Positions 8,232 through 17,970 of a stretch of DNA of 64,000 bases are shown piece after piece (the stretch's first letter is position 1; every line of letters starts with the position of its first letter). Both the position numbers and the translations under genes were made by a program. Where the stretch lies: assembly GCA_025056115.1 (NCBI GenBank), contig JANWVM010000006.1:1-64000 (forward strand), read 5' to 3'. The stretch comes from Gloeomargarita sp. SKYG116. GTDB taxonomy: Bacteria; Cyanobacteriota; Cyanobacteriia; Gloeomargaritales; Gloeomargaritaceae. The notes below the pieces were generated by a model that ran no database searches, had not been told where the DNA came from, and saw only the letters and a program-made list of their open reading frames with translations.

Positions 8232-10856
8232 ATGCCCCGTTCGCAAGCCCCAGCCACTGCAGTAACCAACGGCCAGCCAACGTTGGTCATTGTGGAATCG
8301 CCCACCAAGGCGCGCACCATCCGTCAATACCTGCCCGCCAACTACCGGGTGGAAGCCTCGATGGGTCATGTGCGGGATTTACCGGAGTCAGCCAGCGAAG
8401 TTCCCCCTGAGTACAAGGGTCAGGACTGGGCTACCCTGGGCGTCAACATCCACCACAACTTTGAACCCCTCTACATCATCCCGGCGGATAAGAAGAAAGT
8501 CGTCAACCAGCTCAAAGCGGCCCTCAAAGACGCCAAAGAACTGATCCTGGCGACTGACGAAGACCGGGAAGGCGAGAGTATCAGTTGGCATTTAACCCAG
8601 GTGCTCCAGCCTCAGGTGCCGGTCAAACGGATGGTGTTTCACGAAATCACTCGCGAGGCCATCCAGGAGGCATTGCAGCACTGCCGGCAGTTGGATGAGG
8701 GCCTCGTGCGGGCGCAGGAAACCCGGCGGATTCTCGACCGGCTGGTGGGTTACACCCTATCGCCGCTGCTGTGGCAGAAGGTGGGGCCAGGGCTATCGGC
8801 GGGACGGGTGCAATCGGTGGCGGTGCGGTTGCTGGTGGAACGGGAACGGCAGCGGCGGGCCTTTCGCGCAGCGACCTACTGGGATGTCAAAGCCCAGCTG
8901 GTGGCCCAGGGGATGCCCTTTGAAGCCCGCTTGGTCAGCCTCAACGGCGAGCGATTAGCCACCGGTCAGGATTTTGACCCCAAAACCGGTCTGCTGTTGC
9001 CGGGACGACAGGTGCGGTGGTTGCGGGAGGCAGAGGCCACGGAGCTGTGCCAACGGCTGCAGGGGGTGACTTGGCGCGTTCAGTCCGTCGAATCCCGGCA
9101 GGTGCAACGCAAACCCGCGCCCCCCTTTACCACGTCCACCCTGCAACAAGAGGCCAACCGGAAACTCCGGCTTTCTGCCCAGGAAACCATGCGCATTGCC
9201 CAAAGCTTGTATGAGCAGGGCTACATCACCTACATGCGTACCGACTCGGTGCATTTGTCCCAGCAAGCCATCAACGCTGCCCGTGCCTGTGTCCAGCAAA
9301 TGTATGGCAAAGAGTACCTCAGCACCCGACCTCGCCAGTACGCCACCCAAACCAAGGGCGCCCAGGAAGCTCACGAGGCGATTCGTCCGGCTGGCAGCAC
9401 CTTTCGGACACCCCAAGAAACCGGTTTAACCGGACGGGAACTGGCCCTGTACGAGTTGATTTGGAAACGCACGGTAGCCACTCAGATGGCGGAAGCCCGG
9501 ATTACCCACTTTACCGTCACCATTCAGGCGGGGGAAGCGGAATTTCGCACCACAGGCAAGCGCATTGATTTCCCTGGCTTTTTCCGGGCCTATGTCGAAG
9601 GTTCTGATGACCCGCAGGCTGCTCTGGAAGACCAGGAAATCAACCTACCGCCTTTGCGGGAGGGCGATATTCCCACCTGTACCCAAGTGGAACCAGTTCG
9701 CCACGAGACCCAACCGCCAGACCGCTACACGGAAGCGTCGCTGGTGAAGACCTTAGAGAGCGAGGGCATTGGCCGTCCTAGCACCTACGCCACGATCATC
9801 AGCACGATCCAAGACCGGGGTTACGTCCGCACCGAAGGCAACGCCCTAGTGCCCACCTTCACGGCCTTTGCCGTCACCGCCCTGTTAGAGCGTTACTTCC
9901 CCCATCTAGTGGACACTGGTTTTACTGCCAAGATGGAGCAAACCCTGGACGAGATTGCCGAAGGACACGTCAATTGGCTGCCCTACCTCCAGGAATTCTA
10001 CCTGGGTGAACAGGGGCTGGCCAGTCAAGTGAAGGCGCAAGCGGAAACGATTGACCCGGCAGCGGCTCGCACGTTGGAACTGGAGGGATTGGGGGACGCC
10101 AAAGTCCACATTAGTACCCGCTACGGCCCTTACGTAGAAATTCCGCAAAACGGCCAGACGATTACAGTTTCCTTGCCCAAGGACTTGACTCCTGGCGACC
10201 TGACCCCCGCCGTCATCGAGGAACTCCTGCGCCAGAAAACCGAGGGCCCTACCAAGCTCGGTCTGCATCCCGAAACGGGTGAACCCATTTATGTCCTCAC
10301 GGGCAGCTACGGTCCCTATGTACAACTGGGCGACGTCACCGAGACCAATAAAAAGCCCAAGCGCGTTTCTCTCCCGAAGGGCATGACGCCAGAGCAGGTG
10401 ACGTTGGCAACCGCCGTGGGATTGTTATCGTTGCCGCGCACCCTTGGTCCCCATCCCGAAGGCGGTACGGTGAAAGCGGGGCTCGGGCGGTTTGGACCCT
10501 ACGTCGTTCACGACCGTGGCAAGGCCGGCCAAGAGTTTCGTTCCCTCAAACCTGAAGACGACGTGCTCACCATCACATTGGAACGAGCCTTGGAGTTGCT
10601 GTCCCAACCCAAAGCGACACGCGGGCGCAGCACCAGCACTCCCATCCGCGACTTGGGGTTGCATCCCGACGACCAGGAACCTGTGCAAGTCTATCAAGGC
10701 CCCTACGGCTACTACATCAAGCACGGCAAGGTGAATGTCGGATTGCCAGAGGGTGTGACCCCTGACAGTCTTACCCTTGACCAGGCACTCCAGTTGTTAG
10801 CCGAACGCCGTCAAACCCCTCGCAAGCGGACCACTAGCCGACGCAAGAAAAGCTGA
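8232..10856 (+). CDS. topA: DNA topoisomerase I
   Basis: [32 protein letters not shown] toprim, [17 protein letters not shown] active site, several C-terminal GPYV/GLHP repeats. Confidence 0.97.
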   Translation: MPRSQAPATAVTNGQPTLVIVESPTKARTIRQYLPANYRVEASMGHVRDLPESASEVPPEYKGQDWATLGVNIHHNFEPLYIIPADKKKVVNQLKAALKDAKELILATDEDREGESISWHLTQVLQPQVPVKRMVFHEITREAIQEALQHCRQLDEGLVRAQETRRILDRLVGYTLSPLLWQKVGPGLSAGRVQSVAVRLLVERERQRRAFRAATYWDVKAQLVAQGMPFEARLVSLNGERLATGQDFDPKTGLLLPGRQVRWLREAEATELCQRLQGVTWRVQSVESRQVQRKPAPPFTTSTLQQEANRKLRLSAQETMRIAQSLYEQGYITYMRTDSVHLSQQAINAARACVQQMYGKEYLSTRPRQYATQTKGAQEAHEAIRPAGSTFRTPQETGLTGRELALYELIWKRTVATQMAEARITHFTVTIQAGEAEFRTTGKRIDFPGFFRAYVEGSDDPQAALEDQEINLPPLREGDIPTCTQVEPVRHETQPPDRYTEASLVKTLESEGIGRPSTYATIISTIQDRGYVRTEGNALVPTFTAFAVTALLERYFPHLVDTGFTAKMEQTLDEIAEGHVNWLPYLQEFYLGEQGLASQVKAQAETIDPAAARTLELEGLGDAKVHISTRYGPYVEIPQNGQTITVSLPKDLTPGDLTPAVIEELLRQKTEGPTKLGLHPETGEPIYVLTGSYGPYVQLGDVTETNKKPKRVSLPKGMTPEQVTLATAVGLLSLPRTLGPHPEGGTVKAGLGRFGPYVVHDRGKAGQEFRSLKPEDDVLTITLERALELLSQPKATRGRSTSTPIRDLGLHPDDQEPVQVYQGPYGYYIKHGKVNVGLPEGVTPDSLTLDQALQLLAERRQTPRKRTTSRRKKS

Positions 10857-11651
10857 TCAATTGACGACAGGCCGGCGCAGGGGTTCTGGACGCAGTTCAA
10901 TCAATGGCGCCTGGGGGTCGCTCAGGTCAATGGCAGCAATCCGTTGCAAGGGAACCTGGCGAGGTAAATGGCGCAGGCGGTCTAGGGCAACCAGTTGGGC
11001 GGGCAGTTGTTGCAGATCACTCCCCAGGCGAATCCAACCCAATTCGGTTTGCAGGCGAATATCCCCCGGCTGCTCCCAGTCAATCGCCCTCACCCGTACA
11101 GGGCTGGTTACGATGGCGCGATAAACCTGCGGCCAGAGCGACTTCTGGGTCGGGTGCCAGCCCCGCACGTGCAACGACGGATAACGCTGCAACTGTCGTA
11201 ACACCGGCGCATATTCCGGCCCCAAACGATTGCCTTCCACGTCCAAAAATCCCTGCTGGTCAGGGGGACAGGGAGGTTGACAAACCAGAACTGCTACTGG
11301 CTGGCGCTCCTGCACCCAGATGTCCACCCGCGCGGGAAATGCTTGGCGTCGCACCCGCACCTGGGCAACCACCGGTTGTTGTTGCAAGCGCGCGGTTAAA
11401 ACGGTAGGAGATAACTGCCACAGGGGCTGGGGCTGGTCAAATTGAAGCCACTGCCGCACCCGTGCCTCCGTCAATAGACCATCCGTGTGTATGACCACCT
11501 GTTCAGGGCGCACCACCCACCAACTCGGATGTTGCACCAGCCAAGCCAATCCGGCTGTGGTTCCCACGGTCGCCAGCGTCTGCCAGACTTCTAAGAGCAA
11601 CCGATACCGTTGCTGGCGCCGCATCTGTTGCCGTCGTTGGCGAAAGTCCAT
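10857..11651 (-). CDS. ftsQ: Cell division protein FtsQ (POTRA domain)
   Basis: N-terminal basic/TM segment then VVHTDGLLTEARVRQWLQFDQPQPLWQLSPTVLTARLQQQPVVAQVRVRRQAFPARVDIWVQERQPVAVL. Confidence 0.8.
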   Translation of the reverse strand: MDFRQRRQQMRRQQRYRLLLEVWQTLATVGTTAGLAWLVQHPSWWVVRPEQVVIHTDGLLTEARVRQWLQFDQPQPLWQLSPTVLTARLQQQPVVAQVRVRRQAFPARVDIWVQERQPVAVLVCQPPCPPDQQGFLDVEGNRLGPEYAPVLRQLQRYPSLHVRGWHPTQKSLWPQVYRAIVTSPVRVRAIDWEQPGDIRLQTELGWIRLGSDLQQLPAQLVALDRLRHLPRQVPLQRIAAIDLSDPQAPLIELRPEPLRRPVVN

Positions 11652-11895
11652 CCTGTTGAGACTGCGCCTTTTCCCCGATCCATCTTGACACCTTCTGTAA
11701 GGAATCTCAAGGCCCCTATAGGACATGGCTGCTCAATTCATTGATGCTGGTTACCGCCTAGGTCACAAGGCAAACCCCCCTCGTTCTCTTCCTGCCCAAC
11801 GAGAGTAGCCAAGCGATAACGAACTCTTAAAAATTTCCTTAACGTTTTTGCCGCCGAGATCGGTTAAGAATAGGTAGGGATACTCAAGGTGGCCA

Positions 11896-12789
11896 ATGCA
11901 CGGGTTACTGACAGGCACGTTGCAGGTCGAACACATCACTGTTGCGATCAGCGACTTACCGGAGACGTTAGCTGGTGTACGGCTTGTGCAACTTTCAGAT
12001 TTTCACTTCGACGGTTTACGATTGAGTCCATCCCTATTGCAGGCAGCCTTGGCGGCGACCCAGGCAGCGCGACCGGATTTGATCGTGCTCACCGGTGATT
12101 ATGTCACTGACGACCCGGAGCCGATTTGGGAACTGGCTGGCCATCTGGGGACATTGCAGGCAACTTACGGCATCTGCGCCGTCTTGGGGAACCACGACAT
12201 TGAATGGCCCCAGGCGCGCACCATTATCACCCAGGCTCTGGCTAGTGTGGGGATCGAAGTGTTGTGGAATCAGGTCAGCTATCCCTTGGGGCCGGGAATT
12301 GCGGTGGTGGGGTTAGCCGATTTCTGGTCGCGAGAATTTCGGCCTGCTCCCTTATTCCAATCCTTGCCGCCCAACGTGCCGCGCCTTGTGTTGTCCCACA
12401 ATCCTGACAGCGCCGAAGTACTCCAGCGGTGGCGAGTGGATTTGCAACTGTCAGGCCATACCCACGGCGGTCAGATTGTGATTCCGGGATGGGGACCCCT
12501 GCCAGCTTACACCCGCACCTGGATGCAACGCATTCCCCCCTGGTTGCGCCGTCGGATTCCCTCGCCCTTGTTCAACCAGAACTGCGACCGCGTCATCCTG
12601 CACTGGGAATGGAGCCAGGGGTTACACCGGGTAGGCGCCAATCAGCTTTACGTCAATCGGGGGTTAGGCACTTACCTGCCAGGGCGATTCTGTTGTCCTC
12701 CCGAAGTCACGGTTATTACCTTAACTCCCGCCAGCCACCATCCTCAGGCCCAGTCCGTTCTCCGCTTGGAGTCGGTGTCGGTTGGATAG
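11896..12789 (+). CDS. Metallophosphoesterase
   Basis: VRLVQLSDFHFDG, DLIVLTGDYVTD, GICAVLGNHDIEW, LVLSHNPDSAEVL, LQLSGHTHGGQIVIPGWGP motifs. Confidence 0.93.
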   Translation: MHGLLTGTLQVEHITVAISDLPETLAGVRLVQLSDFHFDGLRLSPSLLQAALAATQAARPDLIVLTGDYVTDDPEPIWELAGHLGTLQATYGICAVLGNHDIEWPQARTIITQALASVGIEVLWNQVSYPLGPGIAVVGLADFWSREFRPAPLFQSLPPNVPRLVLSHNPDSAEVLQRWRVDLQLSGHTHGGQIVIPGWGPLPAYTRTWMQRIPPWLRRRIPSPLFNQNCDRVILHWEWSQGLHRVGANQLYVNRGLGTYLPGRFCCPPEVTVITLTPASHHPQAQSVLRLESVSVG

Positions 12790-12826
12790 CTAAAGGACAA
12801 TACAGATGACTCATTTCTCACCAAAA

Positions 12827-12900
12827 CGGGCTTGGAGGGATTCGAACCCCCGACACCTTGATCCGTAGTCAAGTGCTCTGATCCACTGAGCTACAAGCCC
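12827..12900 (-). tRNA. tRNA-Arg(ACG)
   Basis: Reverse complement GGGCTTGTAGCTCAGTGGATCAGAGCACTTGACTACGGATCAAGGTGTCGGGGGTTCGAATCCCTCCAAGCCCG; 7-bp acceptor stem, anticodon loop CTACGGA, TTCGAAT T-loop. Confidence 0.95.
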
Positions 12901-13056
12901 TGACCGCAGAACATCATTATAGCAGCATCCCGAGGGGGCAGCGCTGGTAACCCAAGGCCGGAAACTTCCACCCCCTGTACGCCGAAGCCTTAATAATCTG
13001 TAACAAGCTAAATGAACAAATTTCTCAATAACTGTGCTATCGTTTAGACGAACTTC

Positions 13057-13077
13057 TATTGAGATTTAATCTCAATA
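13057..13077. promoter_or_regulatory. Perfect 21-bp palindrome TATTGAGATT-T-AATCTCAATA; candidate Fur operator of isiAB
   Basis: Direct sequence reading; contains 7-1-7 TGAGATTtAATCTCA; 77 bp upstream of the isiA ATG; extra half-site TTCTCAATAA at 13022-13031. Confidence 0.65.
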
Positions 13078-13153
13078 AATGGGGTTCAGGATGAACCATC
13101 CTTTTTTCCCAGGTAATTCTGACTTACTGGTTGTTTACGAAGGAGTTCAGGCA

Positions 13154-14182
13154 ATGCAGACCTACGGAGAACCGAATGTGACCTACGGTTGGTGGGCAGG
13201 CAATGCTCGTTTTGCCAACTTGTCCGGGTTATTTATTGCGGCGCATGTAGCCCAAGCGGCATTGATCACGTTTTGGGCGGGAGCCTTTACCTTGTTTGAA
13301 ATTTCTCGCTTCAATCCCGACCAACCCATGGGCGAACAGGGGTTAATTTTGTTACCCCATTTGGCTACGTTGGGGTTAGGCGTTGGTCAAGGTGGGCAGA
13401 TTGTGGATACTTACCCTTACTTTGTGGTTGGGGTCGTGCATTTAATTTCTTCAGCGGTATTTGGAGCAGGCGCTCTATTCCATACCTTCAAAGCACCGGA
13501 GGATTTGAAAATGGCCACTGGTTGGGCCAAACGGTTCCATTTTGAGTGGGATGACCCTAAACAATTAGGCATCATCTTGGGTCATCATTTGTTGTTTTTG
13601 GGCATGGGGGCTTTGCTGTTAGTTGCCAAAGCCTGTTGGTGGGGTGGCTTGTATGATGCGTCCACTCAAACAGTTCGTTTAGTGACCCAACCAACTCTGA
13701 ATCCCCTTGTGATCTACGGTTATCAAACGCACTTCGCCCAATTGGATAATTTGGAGGACTTAGTTGGCGGTCATATTTACGTCGGCCTCATGCTCATTGG
13801 GGGCGGTATCTGGCACATTTTAGTCCCCCCACTAAATTGGGCGCGCCGGGTGCTGCTATTTTCAGGGGAAGCACTTTTGTCCTATGCACTCGGCGGCATT
13901 GCTTTGGCTGGATTTGTAGCGGCCTATTTCTGTGCAGTGAATACCTTTGCCTACCCGCCAGAATTTTATGGTCCGCCACTGCAAGTAAAGTTAGGGATTA
14001 CGCCCTACTTTGCGGACACAGTTAAACTTCCCTATGGTACCTACACATCCCGTGCTTGGTTAGCCAATGCCCACTTTTTCCTAGCTTTTTTCTTCCTGCA
14101 GGGTCACTTGTGGCATGCGCTACGGGCGTTGGGATTTGATTTCCGACGAGTAGAGCGGGCTTTAAGTTCGTTGCAGGTTTAG
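13154..14182 (+). CDS. isiA: Iron-stress chlorophyll-binding protein IsiA (CP43'/Pcb family)
   Basis: [63 protein letters not shown]; six-TM CP43-like layout without the large lumenal loop; followed by flavodoxin gene. Start at MQTYG is preferred over the 25-aa-longer ORF-track start. Confidence 0.92.
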   Translation: MQTYGEPNVTYGWWAGNARFANLSGLFIAAHVAQAALITFWAGAFTLFEISRFNPDQPMGEQGLILLPHLATLGLGVGQGGQIVDTYPYFVVGVVHLISSAVFGAGALFHTFKAPEDLKMATGWAKRFHFEWDDPKQLGIILGHHLLFLGMGALLLVAKACWWGGLYDASTQTVRLVTQPTLNPLVIYGYQTHFAQLDNLEDLVGGHIYVGLMLIGGGIWHILVPPLNWARRVLLFSGEALLSYALGGIALAGFVAAYFCAVNTFAYPPEFYGPPLQVKLGITPYFADTVKLPYGTYTSRAWLANAHFFLAFFFLQGHLWHALRALGFDFRRVERALSSLQV

Positions 14183-14249
14183 AACGTTAACATTCCTACA
14201 CGGCAAGGGAGAGGGGAGAACTTTTTATGGTGTTTTTTGAGGTGATTTC

Positions 14250-14765
14250 ATGGCAAAGATTGGTCTGTTTTACGGTACGCAAACGGGCAACACGCAAAAC
14301 GCCGCAGAGCAAATTCAAAAGGCGCTAGGTGGGCCGTCGGTGGTTGATTTAATTGACATTGCCAATGCTGATGTGGATGATTTTGCCAAGTACGAGTACA
14401 TCATCATTGGTTGTCCCACCTGGAACATTGGTGAGTTGCAAAGCGATTGGCAGGGCTTCTACGATGAAGGACTAGATTCAGTTGATTTTAGCGGTAAAAA
14501 GGTGGCCTATTTTGGTTGCGGTGACCAGGTAGGCTATGCAGACAATTTCCAGGACGCCATTGGCATTTTGGAGGAGATGATTTCATCTCTGGGCGGCAAA
14601 ACAGTGGGTTACTGGCCAATTGAAGGTTACGAATTCAATGCATCAAAAGCACTGCGAGGGGATAAGTTTGTTGGTCTGGCTTTGGATGAGGACAATCAAC
14701 CAGAATTGACAGCCAAACGCATCCAAGCCTGGGCAGAACAATTAAAGCGGGAATTTGGTCTGTAA
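14250..14765 (+). CDS. isiB: Flavodoxin (IsiB)
   Basis: MAKIGLFYGTQTGNTQNAAEQIQ FMN phosphate loop, GCPTWNIGELQSDW, YFGCGDQVGYADNFQDAIG. Confidence 0.97.
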   Translation: MAKIGLFYGTQTGNTQNAAEQIQKALGGPSVVDLIDIANADVDDFAKYEYIIIGCPTWNIGELQSDWQGFYDEGLDSVDFSGKKVAYFGCGDQVGYADNFQDAIGILEEMISSLGGKTVGYWPIEGYEFNASKALRGDKFVGLALDEDNQPELTAKRIQAWAEQLKREFGL

Positions 14766-14774
14766 TGGCTTTGT

Positions 14775-14811
14775 TGGGGGGACGGATAAAGCTAGACTTT
14801 GTCCCCCTTCT
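14775..14811 (+). terminator. Stem-loop downstream of isiB
   Basis: GGGGGGAC..ATAAAG-CTAGA-CTTTGTCCCCC imperfect hairpin shortly after the isiB stop; the T-tract is weak. Confidence 0.5.
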
Positions 14812-14835
14812 AACTAGGCCACTTTAGTTTAGCTG

Positions 14836-14915
14836 GGAGACAATTGGAAAAGCAACAATGGGACTGCGCCCTGCGACCCAAGGGATGACAACTATAGATA
14901 ACCTAGCTATATCAC
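14836..14915. repeat. Dispersed intergenic repeat copy A
   Basis: Contains GGGACTGCGCCCTGCGACCCAAGGGATGACAA; matches the copy near 29271-29312. Confidence 0.55.
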
Positions 14916-14916
14916 T

Positions 14917-15192
14917 ATGCTAACACTACTATGCCCACTCGTCATTTGGTTGATGCTAACGGGATTTCTCACCGCCCTCTGTTTTGCATTTGCTGATGGG
15001 GTGGAATTGCTCCAAAAACTGCATCGTGTTCCCTGTGACCGCTGTTACTACTTTTCGGGAGACCACCGCTTGAAATGTGCAGTACATCCCTGCCGGGCAA
15101 TGACACCAATGGCGGTTGGTTGTCCGGATTTTATTGCAACAACGCCACGCGGGTTCTCTGCGGGTAAACGCCAGGGAGCAGGGTTGGTGTAG
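14917..15192 (+). CDS. Conserved cyanobacterial Cys-rich hypothetical protein
   Basis: N-terminal TM then HRVPCDRCYYFSGDHRLKCAVHPCRAMTPMAVGCPDF, resembling a small cyanobacterial family I recognise. Confidence 0.65.
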   Translation: MLTLLCPLVIWLMLTGFLTALCFAFADGVELLQKLHRVPCDRCYYFSGDHRLKCAVHPCRAMTPMAVGCPDFIATTPRGFSAGKRQGAGLV

Positions 15193-15221
15193 GATCAGAG
15201 GACAAACGCTGAGAGTCGGGA

Positions 15222-15659
15222 ATGGCAGACGTTTTGACGGTTGAGGGGATTCAAAAGTTGCTGCCCCACCGGTACCCGTTTTTGCTGGTGGACCGGATTG
15301 TGGAGTATGTGCCGGGGGAACGAGCGGTGGGGATCAAAAATGTGACGTTCAATGAGCCATTTTTTCAGGGACATTTTCCGGGCCGACCATTGATGCCAGG
15401 GGTTTTGATTGTCGAGGCGATGGCCCAAGTGGGCGGCATCATTGTCATGCAATTGCCGGAAGCCCAGGGACACTTGTCAGTATTCGCCGGAATAGATAAG
15501 GTGCGGTTTCGGCGACAGGTCACCCCTGGGGATCAATTAGTCATCGAGGCCCAATTGCTACGCTTGCGGATGGGGCGTTTTGGTCAGGTGCAGGGACGCG
15601 CCAGGGTTAACGGAGAATTGGTCGCTGAGGGAGATTTATTGTTTTCCTTAGTAGATTGA
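15222..15659 (+). CDS. fabZ: 3-hydroxyacyl-ACP dehydratase FabZ
   Basis: [63 protein letters not shown]. Confidence 0.97.
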   Translation: MADVLTVEGIQKLLPHRYPFLLVDRIVEYVPGERAVGIKNVTFNEPFFQGHFPGRPLMPGVLIVEAMAQVGGIIVMQLPEAQGHLSVFAGIDKVRFRRQVTPGDQLVIEAQLLRLRMGRFGQVQGRARVNGELVAEGDLLFSLVD

Positions 15660-17089
15660 TGGCCGACCTCATCCTTTTTTGGCACCGGCGGGATTTGCGC
15701 ACTGAAGACAGTGTAGGTCTCTATAACGCGCGTTTGCGCACCCCCAAAGTCGTAGGCGTTTTTTGTTTTGACCCGAACATTCTGGGCCGAGACGATATTG
15801 CACCGGTACGGGTGTATTATTTGCGGGAATGCTTGGCCGATCTACAACAACAATACCAGCGCGTGGGGAGTGAATTATTGATTGTGTGGGCTGACCCAAC
15901 AGAGGCGATTCCCCGCTTGGCACAGGCGCTAAATGCCGCATCGGTGTACTGGCATTGGGATGTGGAACCGTACAGTCAACAACGAGATAAACGAGTGATT
16001 CAGGCGCTTGACCAACGCGGCATTGCTCATCAGCAGTTTTGGGATCAACTGTTACATGCACCGGCTGAAATTGTGACGCAAACGGGACAACCCTACACGG
16101 TCTTCACGCCATTTTGGAAAAATTGGTCGCAACAAGTGAAAGCTAAACCCTATCCCCCTCTACAGGACTGTATGGGTCTTACGGCAGATGAACGTCAAAT
16201 TGCTCAGGAAGCTGGCGCGATTCCTTTACCTACTCTGGAACAGTTGGGCTTTTCCTGGTCAGGAACGTTGGATTATCCGATTGGGACAGCCGGAGCGAAA
16301 AGGTTACTCGCAGAATTTGGACGTTCAGCAATTTATGCTTATCAAGAACAGCGTAATTTTCCAGCCGTGGCAGGCACATCTCGTCTCAGCGCTGCGTTAA
16401 AATTGGGAGTCATTGGCATTCGCACCGTCTGGCAATTCACGCAGGATTGTTTGCAGAATTTTCCGGGGAATGAATCAGTGATAACCTGGCAACAAGAACT
16501 GGCTTGGCGGGAGTTTTATCAACATGGCATGTATCACTTTCCCCATTTGGAAACCCATAGCTATCGGTCTAAATTCGACGCATTTCCCTGGGAGAATAAT
16601 GAAAAGTATTTCCAGGCGTGGTGCGCCGGTGAAACGGGCTATCCCATCGTAGATGCGGCTATGCGCCAGTTAAACCAAACAGGTTGGATGCATAATCGCT
16701 GTCGCATGATTGTTGCGAGTTTTTTGACCAAGGATTTGTTAATTGATTGGCGCTGGGGCGAACGGTACTTTATGCAGAAGTTAATCGACGGGGATTTGAG
16801 TGCCAACAATGGCGGCTGGCAGTGGAGTGCATCGGTGGGCATGGACCCCCGTCCCTTGCGTATTTTTAATCCCAATACTCAGGCAGCCAAATTTGACCCG
16901 GATGCTGAATATATTTACACTTGGATACCAGAATTACGCCCTGTCGAAGTTGCGCAAGTCTTAAGCAATCAAATCACGTCTCTAGAGCGACGGTCGCTGG
17001 GTTATCCTGAACCCATTGTTGACCACGCCAAACAACAGCACTTATTTAAGCGCAAGTATCAAGCCCTAGGTGGCAATGCCGAGCGTTAA
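15659..17089 (+). CDS. phrB: Deoxyribodipyrimidine photolyase
   Basis: LILFWHRRDLRTEDSVGLYNA; FAD-binding WQQELAWREFYQHGMYHFPH, WCAGETGYPIVDAAMRQLNQTGWMHNRCRMIVASFLTKDLLIDWRWGERYFMQKLIDGDLSANNGGWQWSASVG. Confidence 0.96.
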   Translation: MADLILFWHRRDLRTEDSVGLYNARLRTPKVVGVFCFDPNILGRDDIAPVRVYYLRECLADLQQQYQRVGSELLIVWADPTEAIPRLAQALNAASVYWHWDVEPYSQQRDKRVIQALDQRGIAHQQFWDQLLHAPAEIVTQTGQPYTVFTPFWKNWSQQVKAKPYPPLQDCMGLTADERQIAQEAGAIPLPTLEQLGFSWSGTLDYPIGTAGAKRLLAEFGRSAIYAYQEQRNFPAVAGTSRLSAALKLGVIGIRTVWQFTQDCLQNFPGNESVITWQQELAWREFYQHGMYHFPHLETHSYRSKFDAFPWENNEKYFQAWCAGETGYPIVDAAMRQLNQTGWMHNRCRMIVASFLTKDLLIDWRWGERYFMQKLIDGDLSANNGGWQWSASVGMDPRPLRIFNPNTQAAKFDPDAEYIYTWIPELRPVEVAQVLSNQITSLERRSLGYPEPIVDHAKQQHLFKRKYQALGGNAER

Positions 17090-17122
17090 GACTGAACGGT
17101 ATAATAAGGATTCGGCACGCTG

Positions 17123-17207
17123 GGAGAGATGGCCGAGTGGTCGAAGGCGCAGCACTGGAAATGCTGTGTGGGGCAACTCACCGTGGGTTCGAATCCCACT
17201 CTCTCCG
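17123..17207 (+). tRNA. tRNA-Ser(GGA)
   Basis: GGAGAGATGGCCGAGTGGTCGAAGGCGCAGCACTGGAAATGCTGTG...GGTTCGAATCCCACTCTCTCCG; long variable arm; anticodon loop CTGGAAA. Confidence 0.95.
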
Positions 17208-17229
17208 TTGATGCAGTACCTTGTAGTGA

Positions 17230-17303
17230 TGGACACAACTGGACTCGAACCAGTGACCTCCACGATGTCAACGTGGCGCTCTAACCAACTGAGCTATGCG
17301 TCC
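17230..17303 (-). tRNA. tRNA-Val(GAC)
   Basis: Reverse complement GGACGCATAGCTCAGTTGGTTAGAGCGCCACGTTGACATCGTGGAGGTCACTGGTTCGAGTCCAGTTGTGTCCA; anticodon loop TTGACAT. Confidence 0.95.
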
Positions 17304-17349
17304 CCGTAGTCTTTTATAGTAACATCGGCGTTGGACCTTGACCAGAGGC

Positions 17350-17970
17350 ATGCGCGTTCGCCAGCACGTTAATCCCCTCAGCCTGCACCTGATTCAACCG
17401 ATACAACTTCCAGACTGGTCACTGATTTACGCTCAGGTAGAACAGCCCTTGCATATTGACATCGGCTCGGCCAAGGGGGTGTTTTTACTCAAAATGGCCC
17501 AGCAACAACCACAGTGGAATTTTCTCGGTTTAGAAATCCGCCGTCCCTTGGTCGAATATGCCAATCAACAAAAAATGGCCCACGGCTTGCCAAATTTGCA
17601 CTTCATGTTTGCCCAGGTCAATGTTCACCTAGAAGCTATCCTGGAGAGCTTGCCAGCGGGAGTTTTGCACCGGGTGACCATTCAATTTCCCGATCCCTGG
17701 TTCAAACGCAAACAACAAAAACGTCGGATTGTCAAGCCAGAATTAGTCGCTACGATTGCCCGTTATTTGCAACCAGGGGGAGATGTCTTTTTGCAGTCGG
17801 ATGTGCAGGAAGTGGCTCTAGAAATGTTTGACTACTTTCGCCAGCATCCTGCTTTTGTCGTTGCCGGTGAATTCCTACGGGAAAATCCCCTGGGGATTCC
17901 CACCGAACGAGAAGTGTCAGTGTTGCGCCGGGGATTGCCGGTTTATCGCTTTTTACTGCGACGCTCATGA
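17350..17970 (+). CDS. trmB: tRNA (guanine-N7-)-methyltransferase
   Basis: LHIDIGSAKGVFLLKMAQQQPQWNFLGLEIRRPLVEYANQQ, VTIQFPDPWFKRKQQKRRIVKPELV. Confidence 0.95.
   Translation: MRVRQHVNPLSLHLIQPIQLPDWSLIYAQVEQPLHIDIGSAKGVFLLKMAQQQPQWNFLGLEIRRPLVEYANQQKMAHGLPNLHFMFAQVNVHLEAILESLPAGVLHRVTIQFPDPWFKRKQQKRRIVKPELVATIARYLQPGGDVFLQSDVQEVALEMFDYFRQHPAFVVAGEFLRENPLGIPTEREVSVLRRGLPVYRFLLRRS

Noticed and set aside
9900-10800. Repeated GPYV/GLHP units in topA as possible tandem duplication
   Set aside because: Normal C-terminal repeat domains of cyanobacterial-type topoisomerase I.
17066-17309. Short ORFs (e.g. 79 aa MAMPSVKTERYNKDSARWERWPSGRRRST...) at 17066-17309
   Set aside because: They read through tRNA-Ser and tRNA-Val genes; classic spurious tRNA-derived ORFs.
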